Source of the DNA: Sipunculus nudus
Taxonomy: Eukaryota; Annelida; Sipuncula; Golfingiida; Sipunculidae
NCBI GenBank assembly: GCA_026874595.1
Contig: CM049320.1
Coordinates: 53,719,070-53,783,069, forward strand
DNA: 64,000 nucleotides
Direction: 5' to 3'
Of the stretch, positions 35,836-48,400 are shown in pieces (the first letter of the stretch is position 1; each line of letters begins with the position of its first letter). Below the pieces are notes generated by a model. It did no database searches, was not told the origin of the DNA, and saw only the letters and a list, made by a program, of their open reading frames with translations. Both the position numbers and the translations under genes were made by a program.

Positions 35836-36960
35836 AATGCGCACTGCGATCGCAGCTTAATATGACCAAAGGCATTTGCTACCGCGCATATCTGTTTGCT
35901 ACTTTGCGACTATTAATTGCTACCGCGCATATTGCTTTGAGTGTTCCTGTCCGAGCGACCTCTGGCAGCAAAGACTTGCACTACGTCAACAGTAGCAGAT
36001 TTTGCGATCGCAAATTCTTAGTCCCCATTGCGGTCGCAGTGGGTTGCGACCGCGCAGGTCTTTTTGCTACCGCGCACATTGCGCATTGCGATCGCAGCTT
36101 AATATGACCAAAGGCATTTGCCACCGCGCATATCTGTTTGCTACTTTGCGACTGTTAATTGCTACCGCGCATATTGCTTTGAGTGTTCCTGTCCGAGCGA
36201 CCTCTGGCAGCAAAGACTTGCACTACGTTTTGCTATCGCGCACATTGCGCATTGCGCTCGCAGCTTAATATGACCAAAGGCATTTGCTACCGCGCATATC
36301 TGTTTGCTACTTTGCGACTATTAATTGCTACCGCGCATATTGCTTTGAGTGTTCCTGTCCGAGCGACATCTGCCAGCAAAGACTTGCACTACGTCAACAG
36401 TAGCAGATTTTGCGATCGCAAATTCATAGTCCCCCTGGATAGCAAGGGACAGTAACTTGCGACCGCGCAGGTCTTTTTGCTACCGCGCACATTGCGCATT
36501 GCGATCGCAGCTTAATATGACAAAAGGCATTTGCTACCGGGCATATCTGTTTGCTACTTTGCGACTGTTAATTGCTACCGTGCATATTGCTTTGAGTGGT
36601 CCTGTCCGAACGACCTCTGGCAGCAAAGACTTGCACTACGTCAACAGTCGCAGATTTTGCGATCGCAAATTCATAGTTCCCATTGGTAGCAATGACAGCC
36701 ACTTGCTACCGCGCAGGTCTGATTTGCTACCGCGCACTTTGCGCTACGAGCCGGTCTGTGCCTGATGGTAGCAAGTCCGGTGGCTGTTCAGTGCGCGATG
36801 TGGCAAGCTATGCACAAGAGTAGCAAATGCTACCGTGCGACTGCCATTTGCTACCGCGCACTTTGCGCTGAATAGCCGCTGAGAGCAGAATGGTAGCAAA
36901 GTGAGTGGAAGCTGAGTGCGCGTTGTGCCGGGCTATGCGCAATGGTAGCAAAGAATCCCA
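35836..36960. repeat. SatC: CpG-rich, GCGATCGC-bearing repeat array
   Basis: Four copies of a unit starting near CAGCTTAATATGACCAAAGG (about 35,852; 36,094; 36,262; 36,508) are spaced 242, 168 and 246 bp, the short one lacking an internal segment. Units contain repeated TTTGCTACCGCGCA motifs and several GCGATCGC octamers. From about 36,725 the motif also appears inverted (GGTAGCAAA beside TTTGCTACC). TTTGCTACC is shared with SatA units. The CpG density contrasts with the AT-rich surroundings. Open frames of 90-100 codons here follow the repeat and are not credible genes. Confidence 0.92.
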
Positions 36961-36973
36961 GGGATAAGTCTGG

Positions 36974-36992
36974 AAAACCGACAGTTCCCCGC
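36974..36992. repeat. 19-bp inverted match to the hAT transposase remnant
   Basis: AAAACCGACAGTTCCCCGC here is the exact reverse complement of 17,850-17,868, inside the transposase fragment on the other side of the satellites. It lies at the inner edge of the right-hand region, where the remainder of the transposase would be expected if the arms were once complete. Confidence 0.7.
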
Positions 36993-37404
36993 ATATATGC
37001 TTGGCTGTCACGAGGTCACGCTTGTATCATGTTTCCTCAACAACTGGGGAGAATCTCAGAGCTCAAACATTTTTTTATGGTTCTGCGGGGTACTTTTGAG
37101 CCCCATAGCTCGGAGTAATGATATCGGTAATGGAGACGTAATTTCAGGTTTCCAAGGAAATTGTTAATAGACCTCTAAGACTGCACAATATTCATCATCC
37201 TAGCCCTTGCATTTACGATTAATACACTGCTATTGGACGACCCGACGGAAGGTGGCAGACAATAACCCATCGCTAAGCTCAGCATGACTGAAAGTCAGCT
37301 GAGCTAAAAGACGATAAACTGACGGCAAGACCATCTATCAATTCTTATCAAAAGAGACAAGAAAACCTGTTTTATCAATAATTCTTCATCAAAGAGACAA
37401 AAAA

Positions 37405-38981
37405 TGTAGTTTACTTGCATTGGGTCTGATAAAGCAAGAGTTTATCCATTGTTTTAAGTCTTGCAAAATATTAGAGAAACTTGAGGAAAGGACATATGGA
37501 AGCATGGTTACTCAGCAGTTTGGACCTTAATTCTTTCAGTCACATGTAGGTCATATTCCTGGAAATTTGAAAATAGCATACAATAAAATACATGTGACGG
37601 AATATCTTGCATGTCGATAAATAATGACATATAAGAGTTGATGTCTGAAACGAACATGAGCACGAAAAGAAACGCTTTGATGAGAGTTCTTCAAAATGAG
37701 CCATAGCAGATCGACCTTGCAAATATGGATTTCTTTCTAGTTTCAAAATTAACCTGTAACAATGTGATTGTACATACACCGATTTCCCTAGATCAAACTT
37801 TTGAGTCAGGCGTATGTTTCTGCTTTTTATTCTGATACCAAGCAATATTTATGAATGCTCTACCTGTGTCTGAAATAGGAAATATCGAATGGGGAAGATT
37901 AATATGACAAAAAAATCGGTTGGTTCTGATGTAATATCATGGATTATCCATTTTGTAAGGGAGTTGAAGAGATCTAATTTTTCCTTGAGAATTGCTTGAG
38001 AAATGCAACACCAAACACGTGTAAATCTATGGTTTGTTATAGAATGAATGTGACGTTTGTCATGGGAAATTTAAACAAGCTTAATCTGAATTATGGAATG
38101 AACTTTGAAATTGTGAAATAAACTGTATTATTTCTTAAACCAGTTCCTACAAACTCTACTAAACAAAGTATATGACAGGAATATCGATGTCTTCACAAGC
38201 CTACCTTGCCTTTCCCAAATATAAACTCTGCTTTTAATAGCAAGCGTCATAAAATTCCTAATCTGATGTAACAGCATGGGCTCCTGTTTGCCCAGCTTTA
38301 TTTTGCCTACCCAAATAAACATTGGACAGAGTATTAACAGTACGAGTTGTTTGAATACTTCACAGGAGAGCTACTCAAACAAAGTGTAAGGGTGGTTTAT
38401 GTCACGGCTCAGATATAAACATAGTCACAAAGTATTTCCTTGTAGCGGTGTCTACTTGATTAATCATAGGGGTTGGTAAGTAATTATCTTGCAGGTTGTT
38501 CATTTACATGTGTAAGAAATAAGTTCGGGTCTTGTAAAACACTCGCAAAATTTATAAGGTGTATCTGTTGGAGATGTGTTATTGACAATAATATAATTAA
38601 TGTTTCAAAGCATTGGAAGTTTTGACTTTAAAAGAATACTGTGCATTCATACCCTAACCACATTGTCCTGCCCTTATTTTTTTCTTAATACCAATATAGT
38701 CTTAATCATTTTATGGTAATTTGGATAACCTTACATGTATCCTGGGATTATTTTCTGGTCTTAATTGTTTCTTGTGTTTCATTTGGCAAAAGATTTATTC
38801 AAACATCCTATCAACGGTCATCAAAAACAAATGCTTATGGAAATAAATTAAAATGAGTATCTTAAGAGATTGAGGTTTCCGCGGATTGCCTTATAAGCCA
38901 TGACAGAACCTATTCATTTATGTAAATACTAACAAACTGCTGTATAGATCTGACATAATTAATTATGATATATATATTATT

Positions 38982-39017
<36 letters not shown>

Positions 39018-40090
39018 GCGAAGGTAAAGATAAAGAGTGACGCCTTTTAGACAGACTGACTAGTTTATTAATGAAGCCGTCACTCTTTATCTTTGCATCA
39101 ACTAGAGACTAACATGGCCATACCACATATATAATTATTATATACACACACACATATATATATATATATATATTTAAATATATATATATATATATTTAAA
39201 TATATATATATATATTTCAAATTTTACCCTCTTGCCGTATTCATTGATTATTCATATGGTTACCGGATGTAATCTAATAGGTGTTTTGCTCCTTTTTGTA
39301 TTATTATTGATATGTGTATACAATTTCGAAAAATATTTTAAGTTTTTTTGTGGGGATTTATAAAAAAATGCTATGATTTTTTAAAATGAAATGGAGCCTG
39401 TTTTTAGATGATTAAATAATGTATGAATAACGTGTTACAGTTGTATGTGCCGAAAAACATGTTCGATCGGAGAGCATTGCAAATGGCTTGCTATCCAGTA
39501 GTCAATTTAAATTAGAATAATTTTATTCCGCCCTTCATATGCTCTTTTATTTGGTCCTCATAGAAAAATATTGATATATTGCTCTACTGATATTGACTTG
39601 AATATCAGAGAATATCCTGAACACTGCTCTCATCATGAGAATTTCAAATCTTAACGTCTGTTATTGTCTTTTACAACTAGCATTTGTTTTAAGTTAAGGG
39701 CTTAATATACATGAACAGTGCAATGAAATATTTAGGTTATATCATGATTAATCGGTGATAATTTTATTTTGTTTTAGGTAAAAATTCCTATTTGTATATA
39801 ATTATCAATGATTCTAGTATTTATTTGGTTACTGCTTATGTTCAACTGACACTTAGGGCTTAAAGCATTTGATGGTAGTTGTATTTCTGATGAATTCTCA
39901 TTAATATGTGGTAGCTTTTTATCTGCGGTATTTCCTTTCATAACCTCTTAGCCACATCAGATCCATCGGGTCAGGGTTATGTTTTTGTCACACGAGGTAG
40001 GGTTACAAGTATTAAACCTGTGAAACTGATACCAAATCAAAATTCCATTAAGCTCATTATCATTCGTACATGGGTAGAACAAGTGTGCAT
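37405..40090. repeat. Right arm of the large inverted repeat
   Basis: This is the counterpart, in reverse complement, of 14,375-15,890. It is longer than the left arm mainly because about 1.1 kb (roughly 37,600-38,690) has no match on the left. A foldback element and TA tracts (38,983-39,017 and 39,141-39,215) also sit inside. No gene is supported; the 101- and 64-codon frames within the unmatched segment look random. Confidence 0.78.
39018..39119 (-). mobile_element. Short TA-flanked hairpin element
   Basis: A 17-bp stem, AAAGATAAAGAGTGACG at 39,026-39,042, is perfectly complementary in inverted order to 39,078-39,094, with a 35-base spacer. TA tracts lie on both sides. Read on the minus strand it starts GGCCATGTTAGTCTCT, similar to TAGCCGTGTTAGTCTT at 63,581, so it belongs to a repeat family with another member in this window. 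Confidence 0.6.
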
Positions 40091-40665
40091 GTCACGCACT
40101 TTGGTGGTGCATGTCTGTTTATACTCGTTTTACTTTAATTAATTATAAAGAAGGAGGCAAATTTTTTCTATTCATGTCAAATGTTTAAATTAATTGTAGA
40201 GGAACTTAGATATATCCTAGTCTTAGATATATCCTCGGGTGATATATTCATCGAATTCTACTGGATCTATAGGCATGATATGCGATTTTCTTTTAATATA
40301 TTAATATATCGCGTAAAAGAAGGATGACCTGTCAATAAGACAGACCTACCGCTTTTGTGTTCAATGATTCGTGTCGTTGCCATAATAACGGCTGTGATAA
40401 TTGTTGACCTTAGTGGTTCTTTTAAGTTAATGAAATTTGTAAATCGCAGATTTGCATTGTGACTAACATGGGATTTTTCACACTATACGCCTACAATGAA
40501 TCCATCAATGTTCCCAGGATCCTTCTCAAAGTTAAGTTTATGCAACCTTAAATCATCCATATAATAAAGGAAATTCCTTGTGTAGTTTACAATATGGTGT
40601 GATCTCGCAATGGTCAATTACACATTAACATCAGAACACTATTAGATTCGTTCTGCAAGCATAAT

Positions 40666-40670
<5 letters not shown>

Positions 40671-40714
<44 letters not shown>
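40671..40714. repeat. (TA)n microsatellite
   Basis: About 22 TA units abutting the foldback element at 40,715. Confidence 0.97.
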
Positions 40715-40718
<4 letters not shown>

Positions 40719-40846
40719 GGAACATGAATACCCAGAAAGGTCGGTTCACTGCCGATTGCGGAGCAAGCGAGACCGGCAATCGTAAGGTCATGGGTTCGAT
40801 TCCCATCGGCAGTGAACCGACTTTTCTGAGTATTCATGTTCCATTT
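40715..40846. mobile_element. 132-bp foldback element with tRNA-like B box
   Basis: The two ends are inverted copies: AAATGGAACATGAATACCCA at the left is matched in reverse complement by TGAGTATTCATGTTCCATTT at the right. The pairing runs on through TCGGTTCACTGCCGAT, giving arms of about 40 bp with few mismatches. The centre contains GGTTCGATTCC (40,793-40,803), a perfect pol III B-box sequence, within CATGGGTTCGATTCCCATCG, itself a short stem-loop. An A box is not evident, so a tRNA gene is unlikely. It may be a tRNA-related SINE or MITE. It sits beside a TA tract like the other small elements here. Confidence 0.7.
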
Positions 40847-43800
40847 CTTCGTAGAACGAACCAGCATGGCTATTCATTCATCTCTCTCCCTCTCTCTCTA
40901 TAAGAAATGAGGTGATAGTTATATGTAATAGAAATAGTATTAGAAAATTACAGGTTTTCAGGGTATAAGTAATAGTACTAGACAATAAATTTTAACCTGT
41001 AATAGTAATCGTAATACTAATAGGACTCCAAGTAATAGAATAATAGCTATTACTTAAACTAATACAGCCTTTAAATAATGCAGGATGGAGCGTCCTATAC
41101 TGAAACACAGGAAAAGGTGATTGTATTGTCGTTACTTCATGCCAGATGCTTTCATCGTCCAGTGGACTTGGGGCATCAGGCATTAACTTGAGACAATAAG
41201 TAATTGAATAAACCTTTTGCTTGTTTGTAGATTAATTAACTAGTCTTGGTCAGTAAACATTGCAGTGGTTCTCGACCAGTTTACCCAATATGTGGGGCAA
41301 GTTATTATCAGCTTAAGCTAGACCGCTGCAGTGCTGCTAATGTTTGAGTATTTCAGAGGTAGACAGTCTGATTGTCATAACCTTTGATATGAGTTTATTA
41401 TTGGTGCTACAGACCGTGAATTAGACCCTGTTTGTAATTTAACCGTGCAGTATATTGCAGTCTTAGGAGGCCTACTATGGCTTGACCAAACCTTGTTGAG
41501 TGGTTGAAAATCTAATGATTATCATGTGTAATAAACACCTGCTGAAGATAAATTTCAATGGACTAATATAGCGAAATGTAAATAATTTATGGCAGGCTGG
41601 AAATTCACCAGACCACGTGTTTTGATGAACAGGAACAGGTTGGAATTGTTACAAGCAAGAAGTACTATGTGTACATTGTCCCCCATGCGGCGTATTTTCC
41701 TTTGTTCTAGCTGTTTGTTCAAATCTACTTGCATCACAGGGTCATGAAAAGTGACCATGCAAGTGAAGTTGCATGGCGACCTTCCAAATATGGCAGAAAA
41801 CTGGTGCGAAGCAAAATTTGCTTGGCTTGTGGCAATCATCAGCCTAAACGGCTCGCCTCTCATGTGACACAAGCCTCGCAACCTTCACGGCTTGCATTAC
41901 ATTTTATTGGGCTATAACTGATTTGTCCCACATGCCCCGCCTCCTTGGTGGAAGATCACGCGTGTCATTTTTTTTTTGCTGATTTATAAATATTCTGTTG
42001 GCAGTTCAATAATTTCCCTTAATATCGCACAAGCACGTCCCCCTGAAATGTTTACACTAGAACAATATCAAACTTTATTTTAAAATAAAAACATATCCTA
42101 ACATGTCCTTTTTCAACATTTCGGGTGAAACATTCAAGAAAAATATGACATTTCTATCGCACTAAGCGGCATAGGAATGACACGAGAAAAGGGTACACAT
42201 ATTCGAATGTTCGTTACCCCGGTAACTAATGCACGCCCATGTAAACTCATTTGCATTACAGCAGGATTCGAATATAAAGTGTAAAGAACACTCATTTCGA
42301 ATATTGCCGAATACAGCTGAGTGCATAAAAGTGAGACATTAATAAGACAGTCGGTACTTCTTCCGGACTTTGCTGATAGTTTTGCAAAAATGTTCGCGTT
42401 AGTAGGCCTATAAGCGTAGCGGGGAAAAAATGTCCGGGTCATTTCAAAGGAGTAAGATTTCTGTCTAGTCGACCCGTTAACAGATTTATATTTGTTTTGA
42501 AATCTCTAAATAGTTGTCATGTTGAATGCCGAACAAAACAATTGTCTTACGCTTAAAGAATAGTAATTGGAAGTATCATTATGAAGATAAATTGCACATG
42601 CTAAATTAACGTGATTTTTACGCTCTCACCGAGCTACCTAATCCATTTTCAACAGATTCGTTGCGTACAATATAATAAGATGACATCTTGAGCAGTGCGT
42701 TTTTTATATGTCCGTCAGCAATGACATATTAAACAGATGATCCAATCGATGCGTGTCCATAAAAGGTAGTCAGTTCAACACATTAACTAGGACCATTCCT
42801 GTTGTATACAAATGAAATGTGCTTTTTATTATTATCTATATTTTATTATTTTGTAAAGCGATATAATGAAACAGGTGTAAAGAAGCTATTAATATTATCG
42901 CGCGCGGACAAGCACGCATATAAATATATATATGGTGTCTGTATATTATATGATAGTATCGATTATGGTCACATTAGGAAACTTATCTTTCGTGTTAATG
43001 CTTTTGCTTTTTTTTGTCCAATATATATGTCAAAATTTATATATAGTCACGGAACATAAAAGGAAGAGACATCAATAATATAATATTGAGATACATCAAT
43101 AAATATAAATACATATTTATACATATATATATATACATATATTTATATAGGCTGGACAGTTTATAATTTCCATTACTCTTATTTGTTAATCATGTGGCCT
43201 TTACGATATACAGAAGCTTACCAGTAAAACAATAATTAGATAAATATGATCAAACTTGTAGATTAAGTATCAATAAGCATTCAAAAAAAATAAGTACCCA
43301 TAAATACAATATCATCTAAATGCATATGCAGGCTACAATGCCAATCTGTTATGCTAGTATACGTGACAGCACAAACTTTTGGCAGGCTTTCCTGACGGTT
43401 TACATACCTGAAGATTATCACCACTGATATTCTATTACACTATTGATCGTGGTCAACTTAGCAAACTAATATTTCATGTCAATGTTTTTGTAATCTCCAT
43501 ATAATACAATTCAATTTACATATTATCATACTTACACTGAAATCTTTGAGTGCTATGTATAACCCGATACAGCACAATCGAAACATACTCACAGCTAGTA
43601 GATGTGTTCAACTGGCTACTTTTGCTTGTAATGTGTTCTCTGATAAAGAATCTAATTATAGTATCAGTCATATAATATCCCGAGTCATGTAACTGCGTGA
43701 ACATTTCAAATAAGTGTGTATGCCCTGCCTAACCTTGCCTTACACATAAAAACACTTGACAGGGCAAACAATGTTTGAACCCTTTATCAAGTTATCATAA

Positions 43801-46409
43801 AAAAAGTGTACGCAAGCTTTAGGTCCAGGTTCCAGTGATCGGAGCTTGAATAAGTTTATGTGTCTAGTAAGTGAAACCTGTATGTGATAATACAGATTCA
43901 TCAAAGAACAGGTGTAAGAAATGTTCGGCTGTGGAGAATGACTTGTATCTATCTGTGTTTGAGGCGTTTGATTGATTGTTTGGTCAATTTATTATTTAAT
44001 TGTTTATCTCAAAATCTGGACACACTATTAACGTGATGATTAAACTGTCAATTGGTGCTATTTCAGTCGTTAAGCGATCACTCTGGCATTGACTAGAACA
44101 CCAGGGAATATCCTGAGCACTGTATCATAAACCTTTACACCTGTCAATATCTTCAAGCAGCATGGTAATTAAAAATTCTAATAGTTTATGGATTACAGAA
44201 AAATTCAATTCAAAGTATTCTTACTTTAACTGTGGATATGTTGGTTGATGTGGCTTTTGTTGCCCGAAATAGCAAGGGACCTGGAAATTATCTTTGTTGT
44301 CTATGCCCCTGACTTATGACTATCACTAACTAAAACCCTTTACATCACGTGACATCCTAGTACCGAATATTCATTTGAATTCTATCAACGTGTACAAACA
44401 TCTGTCCCCTGAATATTATTTTTTAATTTGTCATGACATAACTAACAAACTTAAAATGAGGAATCTTCATTCACTGTAATTGCTTTTTTCAATTCATACT
44501 GCTTGCAATTATATACATTTACTACCTAATCACATGCAAATTTCATTTATGTTGTGGCATCGTTTCCTCTTTATTTGAATATTAAAAAGAAAACAAGAAT
44601 AAAGTAGTTCAAAGATTTCCAAGTGACAAGCATTTCGCTTCACAAAACTAATATCCGCATTGAAAGCAGGTCTTGAAGAATAATTGGACAATATACATTG
44701 AACGTCCTCTAAACACATTAACCACCTCTAGTATTACAAGAAGAAATTAATCTTTGACTGTGAAAATGTTCATCAGTGTGCTTAAGGTCTACTTAGATCT
44801 CATTGACACGATGTTTGGGGACCGTTTTATAAACCACTGGGCTCTTCCTTGTCACATACAATAGCATAGTGTTGCGCGTTATAATAAAAAGCCACTTGGA
44901 ACGGTTTCTTGCCGTGATACTCCAATAGCAGCACAACCGGGGTTAAAAAAACACAATCATGCCTGATGATAAGCCAACGCGGGTTTCGCCAATGCACACA
45001 CGTGAGTCAGAGTAAATGTCCCAACAGACTAACAGTAAATAGGGATGCAGCACGTAACAGCAGTTCAACTCATCTCTGCTAAGCCACAGTTTTAACTAAA
45101 CATCTCTTCCGTCAGAGTTTTTTTTTTCTACCCAAAACAAACCTTTCCTATTTAGGAATTGTGTGACGACCAGAACTGCTTGTATAAACCGCAAAACCCC
45201 AAAACCAAAATATGTCACAGTTCAGGAGAACTTTCTTCGTTTACATTGCAAATTTTTATAACTTCAATGTATGACTTATTCCGTTATGTCCTTCCCTTAA
45301 AACATTTATTTTAAAATTTAATTGGCCTTTTAACAAATCTATTACACCAGGTTAAAGTTCCTGTTCGTTCCATTTATACCTACCCTGCTGGTGTGTTTAG
45401 AAGCCCCAATTTACCGGCTGTCTCTAAGCAGTTACACTCTTTTGTCATGATTTGCGCATTGTGTCTTCAACAATAAAAATGCATAAAATAGCCTATGATG
45501 AACATCTGCAGTGGCGACACCACAGGACAACTAAAGAATCAGTTCCCTCTCATCAGGCTTCTTAGAACTGGTACAGGCTTTGATACAAAGACTTAAGACT
45601 GGTCGTGATCCCTGTGAGACAGTTCACGAGGATATAGTCTTGTAGGGAACACAAGAAACAATATGGATTTGCCTTTATTAAATCTTAAATAGCCGAACAG
45701 ACTTAAATAGCCAGTAACAAACTTAATTTATAAACCGAATGTCACAAAGAAAGACTCAGCTACTAGAGCAGCGGTTTCTGAAAGAAGCAATAAGAAAGCT
45801 GGACTAGGCAAAAATGTTTATGATCTAAGCAACCTTAAGAAGGAGTTGAGCCTGGAGCTTCTACAACAGCCTATGTCAAAGAGACATTAATATAAAAAGA
45901 GGAAACCAAACTTACCTCAGATGAACAGAAATAATCGCCTAACGATATGGTATGAACACACACACATACATGTATACCTTAACAATATCTGGACGCCAAA
46001 TCTAGGACTTACATGGACTATCATCGAACTTTCTACGCTGGTGAAGGAGTTAGCCAGGTAGCTGTTCCAGCTTAACGCACAGCGGGGTCAAACGATTGTT
46101 GCTGGCACTGCTGACATTAGTAGGCAGCCGATTTTAATGGCTCTACTCGCCATGGTACACTCAACTAACTTGAGATGGTTATATAGGGAATTATCTTTAT
46201 GTCAAAGAAAATTCAATATGTCTAATTTATGAAAAAAAGACAAGATAAGCTAAGTTAAATTTTTTTAATCCCAGACTCAAAAATAACATTGTGTCCGCAC
46301 AAATATAAACCTAAAAGAATATTTATTAATATAATCTGCCTAACATGAATATACTAAAATTCACCCTAAAAATATAAACAGTTCAAAACATGACCGGACA
46401 CAACATACA
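40847..46409. other. Mostly non-coding DNA, no supported gene
   Basis: The stretch 40,905-41,065 is enriched in TAATAG-type hexamers and might be a subterminal region of a decayed element. Elsewhere I see AT-rich unique sequence, a short TA/CATA tract near 43,110-43,150 and open frames of up to ~108 codons without recognisable motifs, such as 41,555-41,881 and 42,134-42,442 on the minus strand. Confidence 0.45.
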
Positions 46410-48400
46410 TGCATTTCTTATATGATATGCCTAAATAAATCCATATCAAGCCTGTCAATAACTAAATCTATATATTCATACTTTTTAACTCATTCAGCCA
46501 CTTCCCTCTTAATTTTAACATGTCCAGGGGCACTCTTTTACTTTCTAAAATCTCAAATGAGTTCCTTTGTTTTTTATACGTTTAAGGTAAAAACATTTGA
46601 ATCACACCTTTTCTTTAAAAAATCTATTTGTTGAATATAATGAATGAAATGGTCGATTCTTATATAGCCTGTAAATGAAGTGTCATCTGCAAACTTTACT
46701 AATGAACAAAATGGATGAATGTGTCTTCAGTCGGCCGTATAAAGAATGAACGATGCTGGAGATAAAACAGTCCCCTAAGGGGCACCATTGTTCGTGTATA
46801 CCATATCCGATTCTTTAAGTCATAATAAATCCAACTAAATATAAATGGTGAAAAATTCGTATTATCCAGTATTTGACACAAAGATGCGGTGATCAGTATT
46901 GTATGCACTTGAATGCACATGGCTTTACCTTGTCTGTAAAAGAAAGAGACCTGCGTCATCGACACCACGGCGGGGCGGTAAGTTCAGTTAAAATATCTTG
47001 GGGTACAAGTCGTCAGGGCTGCTGATCTAACTTGTACAATACAACGTTTCTCTGGAACTGAAACAAAACATGACTGGTTCCATCCATCATGTACCTTACA
47101 ATTAAAAGGCGAAATATTAAGAATGGTTGTAAGAATCCCTGCTAACTCTTCGTAACATGTTACGAGTTCCCGTCAGGCCCCGAGCTTTATTTCCATTAAT
47201 TTTTAAGGAACTGATGCACATCTTTCTCTTTGACAATTAATGTTGAAACACCATTTAACATTTTGGTCATATTCAGTAATTTTTTTATCTGCTGATGCTC
47301 ATTGCTAAAATTATGACAATCAAAACTCGTATAAAACTGATTCCACTGATTAGCACATTCAGGAATGGAAGTAGCTTGCTTTCCAGTAAAGCCAGTAATA
47401 CTCTTTGTAGCTTGCCACATATCCTTGGCATTATTACAACTGAATTTCATTTCAACCTCCTCTTTATATTTAATTTTGCATTTCTAAGTCTTTATAATCT
47501 CTGAATCCATGTAATATGAATCTGCTGATGCTCATTGCTAAAATTATGACAATCAAAACTCGTATAAAACTGATTCCACTGATTAGCACATTCAGGAATT
47601 GAAGTAGCTTGCTTTCCAGTAAAGCCAGTAATACTCTTTGTAGCTTGCCACATATCCTTGGCATTATTACAACTGAAAAGTCTTTATAATCTCTGAATCC
47701 ATGTAATATGATTCTTATTTTTACTTTCATTTAATAATGATTTTATTTCAACTGTAACCGACGGTTAACCATTTCACCACCGTTTTAGGAACGACCATGT
47801 CTTCACAAAAATAACATAGCAAGACACGACGTCAGCCTGTTAATTGATATGGCCGTTTAGAAAGTGAAGACGTGCCAATTTGATCGCGATCTGATCGCCC
47901 TAGCGGAGGGAGCGGGGCAAAAACATAAGCCTCTCTGACGTTGCCATAGCACAAATCCAGGACTCGATCGCGGCGGGACGGGCATGTTACTTACTGATCG
48001 TAATGCGGCATGGAGTATACACAGTTGTCACTATCACATAAGAAAATTGACGGGGAAAAGAATATGGTCGATAATACACCATGAATATTTCCACATTCGG
48101 AGAGCACTCTGTTTTACTGTAATATTAATACTCTGGCGCCACCTATTGTTTATACCCATACACACTCCCCCACCTTTCTTCTCTCACGAAGATGTAGACC
48201 CATTCTCCCCTCACAACAGTAAACGCATCAATTGTAAAGCTGAGTATTGTATATAATCAGTGATCCATGTTTCTGTAAAACACAGCATACTACATTCTGT
48301 GTAAGATCTTATGAATTTTTATATAGCATCAAGTTCATCAATGTTGTTAGTTAATGATCCTACATAACCGGGAATCATACAGGAAAAGTAAGATTTGGAC
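46410..48400 (-). mobile_element. Degraded Rex1/CR1-like non-LTR retrotransposon
   Basis: On the minus strand, pieces of a LINE polyprotein occur in the right order. Near 48,290 an endonuclease-like segment reads CSMLCFTETWITD, and near 48,160 KKGGGVCMGINNRW. At 47,450-47,330 the endonuclease/RT linker reads DMWQATKSITGFTGKQ then NQWNQFYTSFD. At 46,930-46,680 there is reverse transcriptase sequence with YRQGK, FSWIY, NNGAP-stop-GTVLSP, LYTAD and the catalytic-box remnant FADDT (46,693-46,682). Beyond it, LNV-stop-KTKELI and PGHVKIKREVAE match the post-RT part of this group. In-frame stops (for example TAG at 46,777-46,775 and TGA at 46,729-46,727) and frameshifts show it is dead. Confidence 0.85.
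47288..47711. repeat. Tandem duplication inside the LINE
   Basis: Positions 47,288-47,443 recur at 47,521-47,676 with about one mismatch. Each is followed by AAGTCTTTATAATCTCTGAA, at 47,486 and 47,678. The second copy lacks about 41 bp between these two parts. This duplicates the linker segment of the LINE and post-dates its insertion. Confidence 0.93.

Noticed and set aside
35832-36765. Open frames of about 90-100 codons in SatC
   Set aside because: Their sequence is the tandem repeat translated, and copies overlap one another in different frames.
40738-40812. Functional tRNA gene
   Set aside because: The B box is perfect, but no A box, acceptor stem or anticodon arm can be built. The sequence is dominated by a longer foldback.
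44100-44180. Third copy of the inverted-arm sequence
   Set aside because: Only short words such as GAATATCCTGAGCACTG and ACACCTGTCAATAT match parts of the left-arm neighbourhood, with no collinear extension that I could follow.
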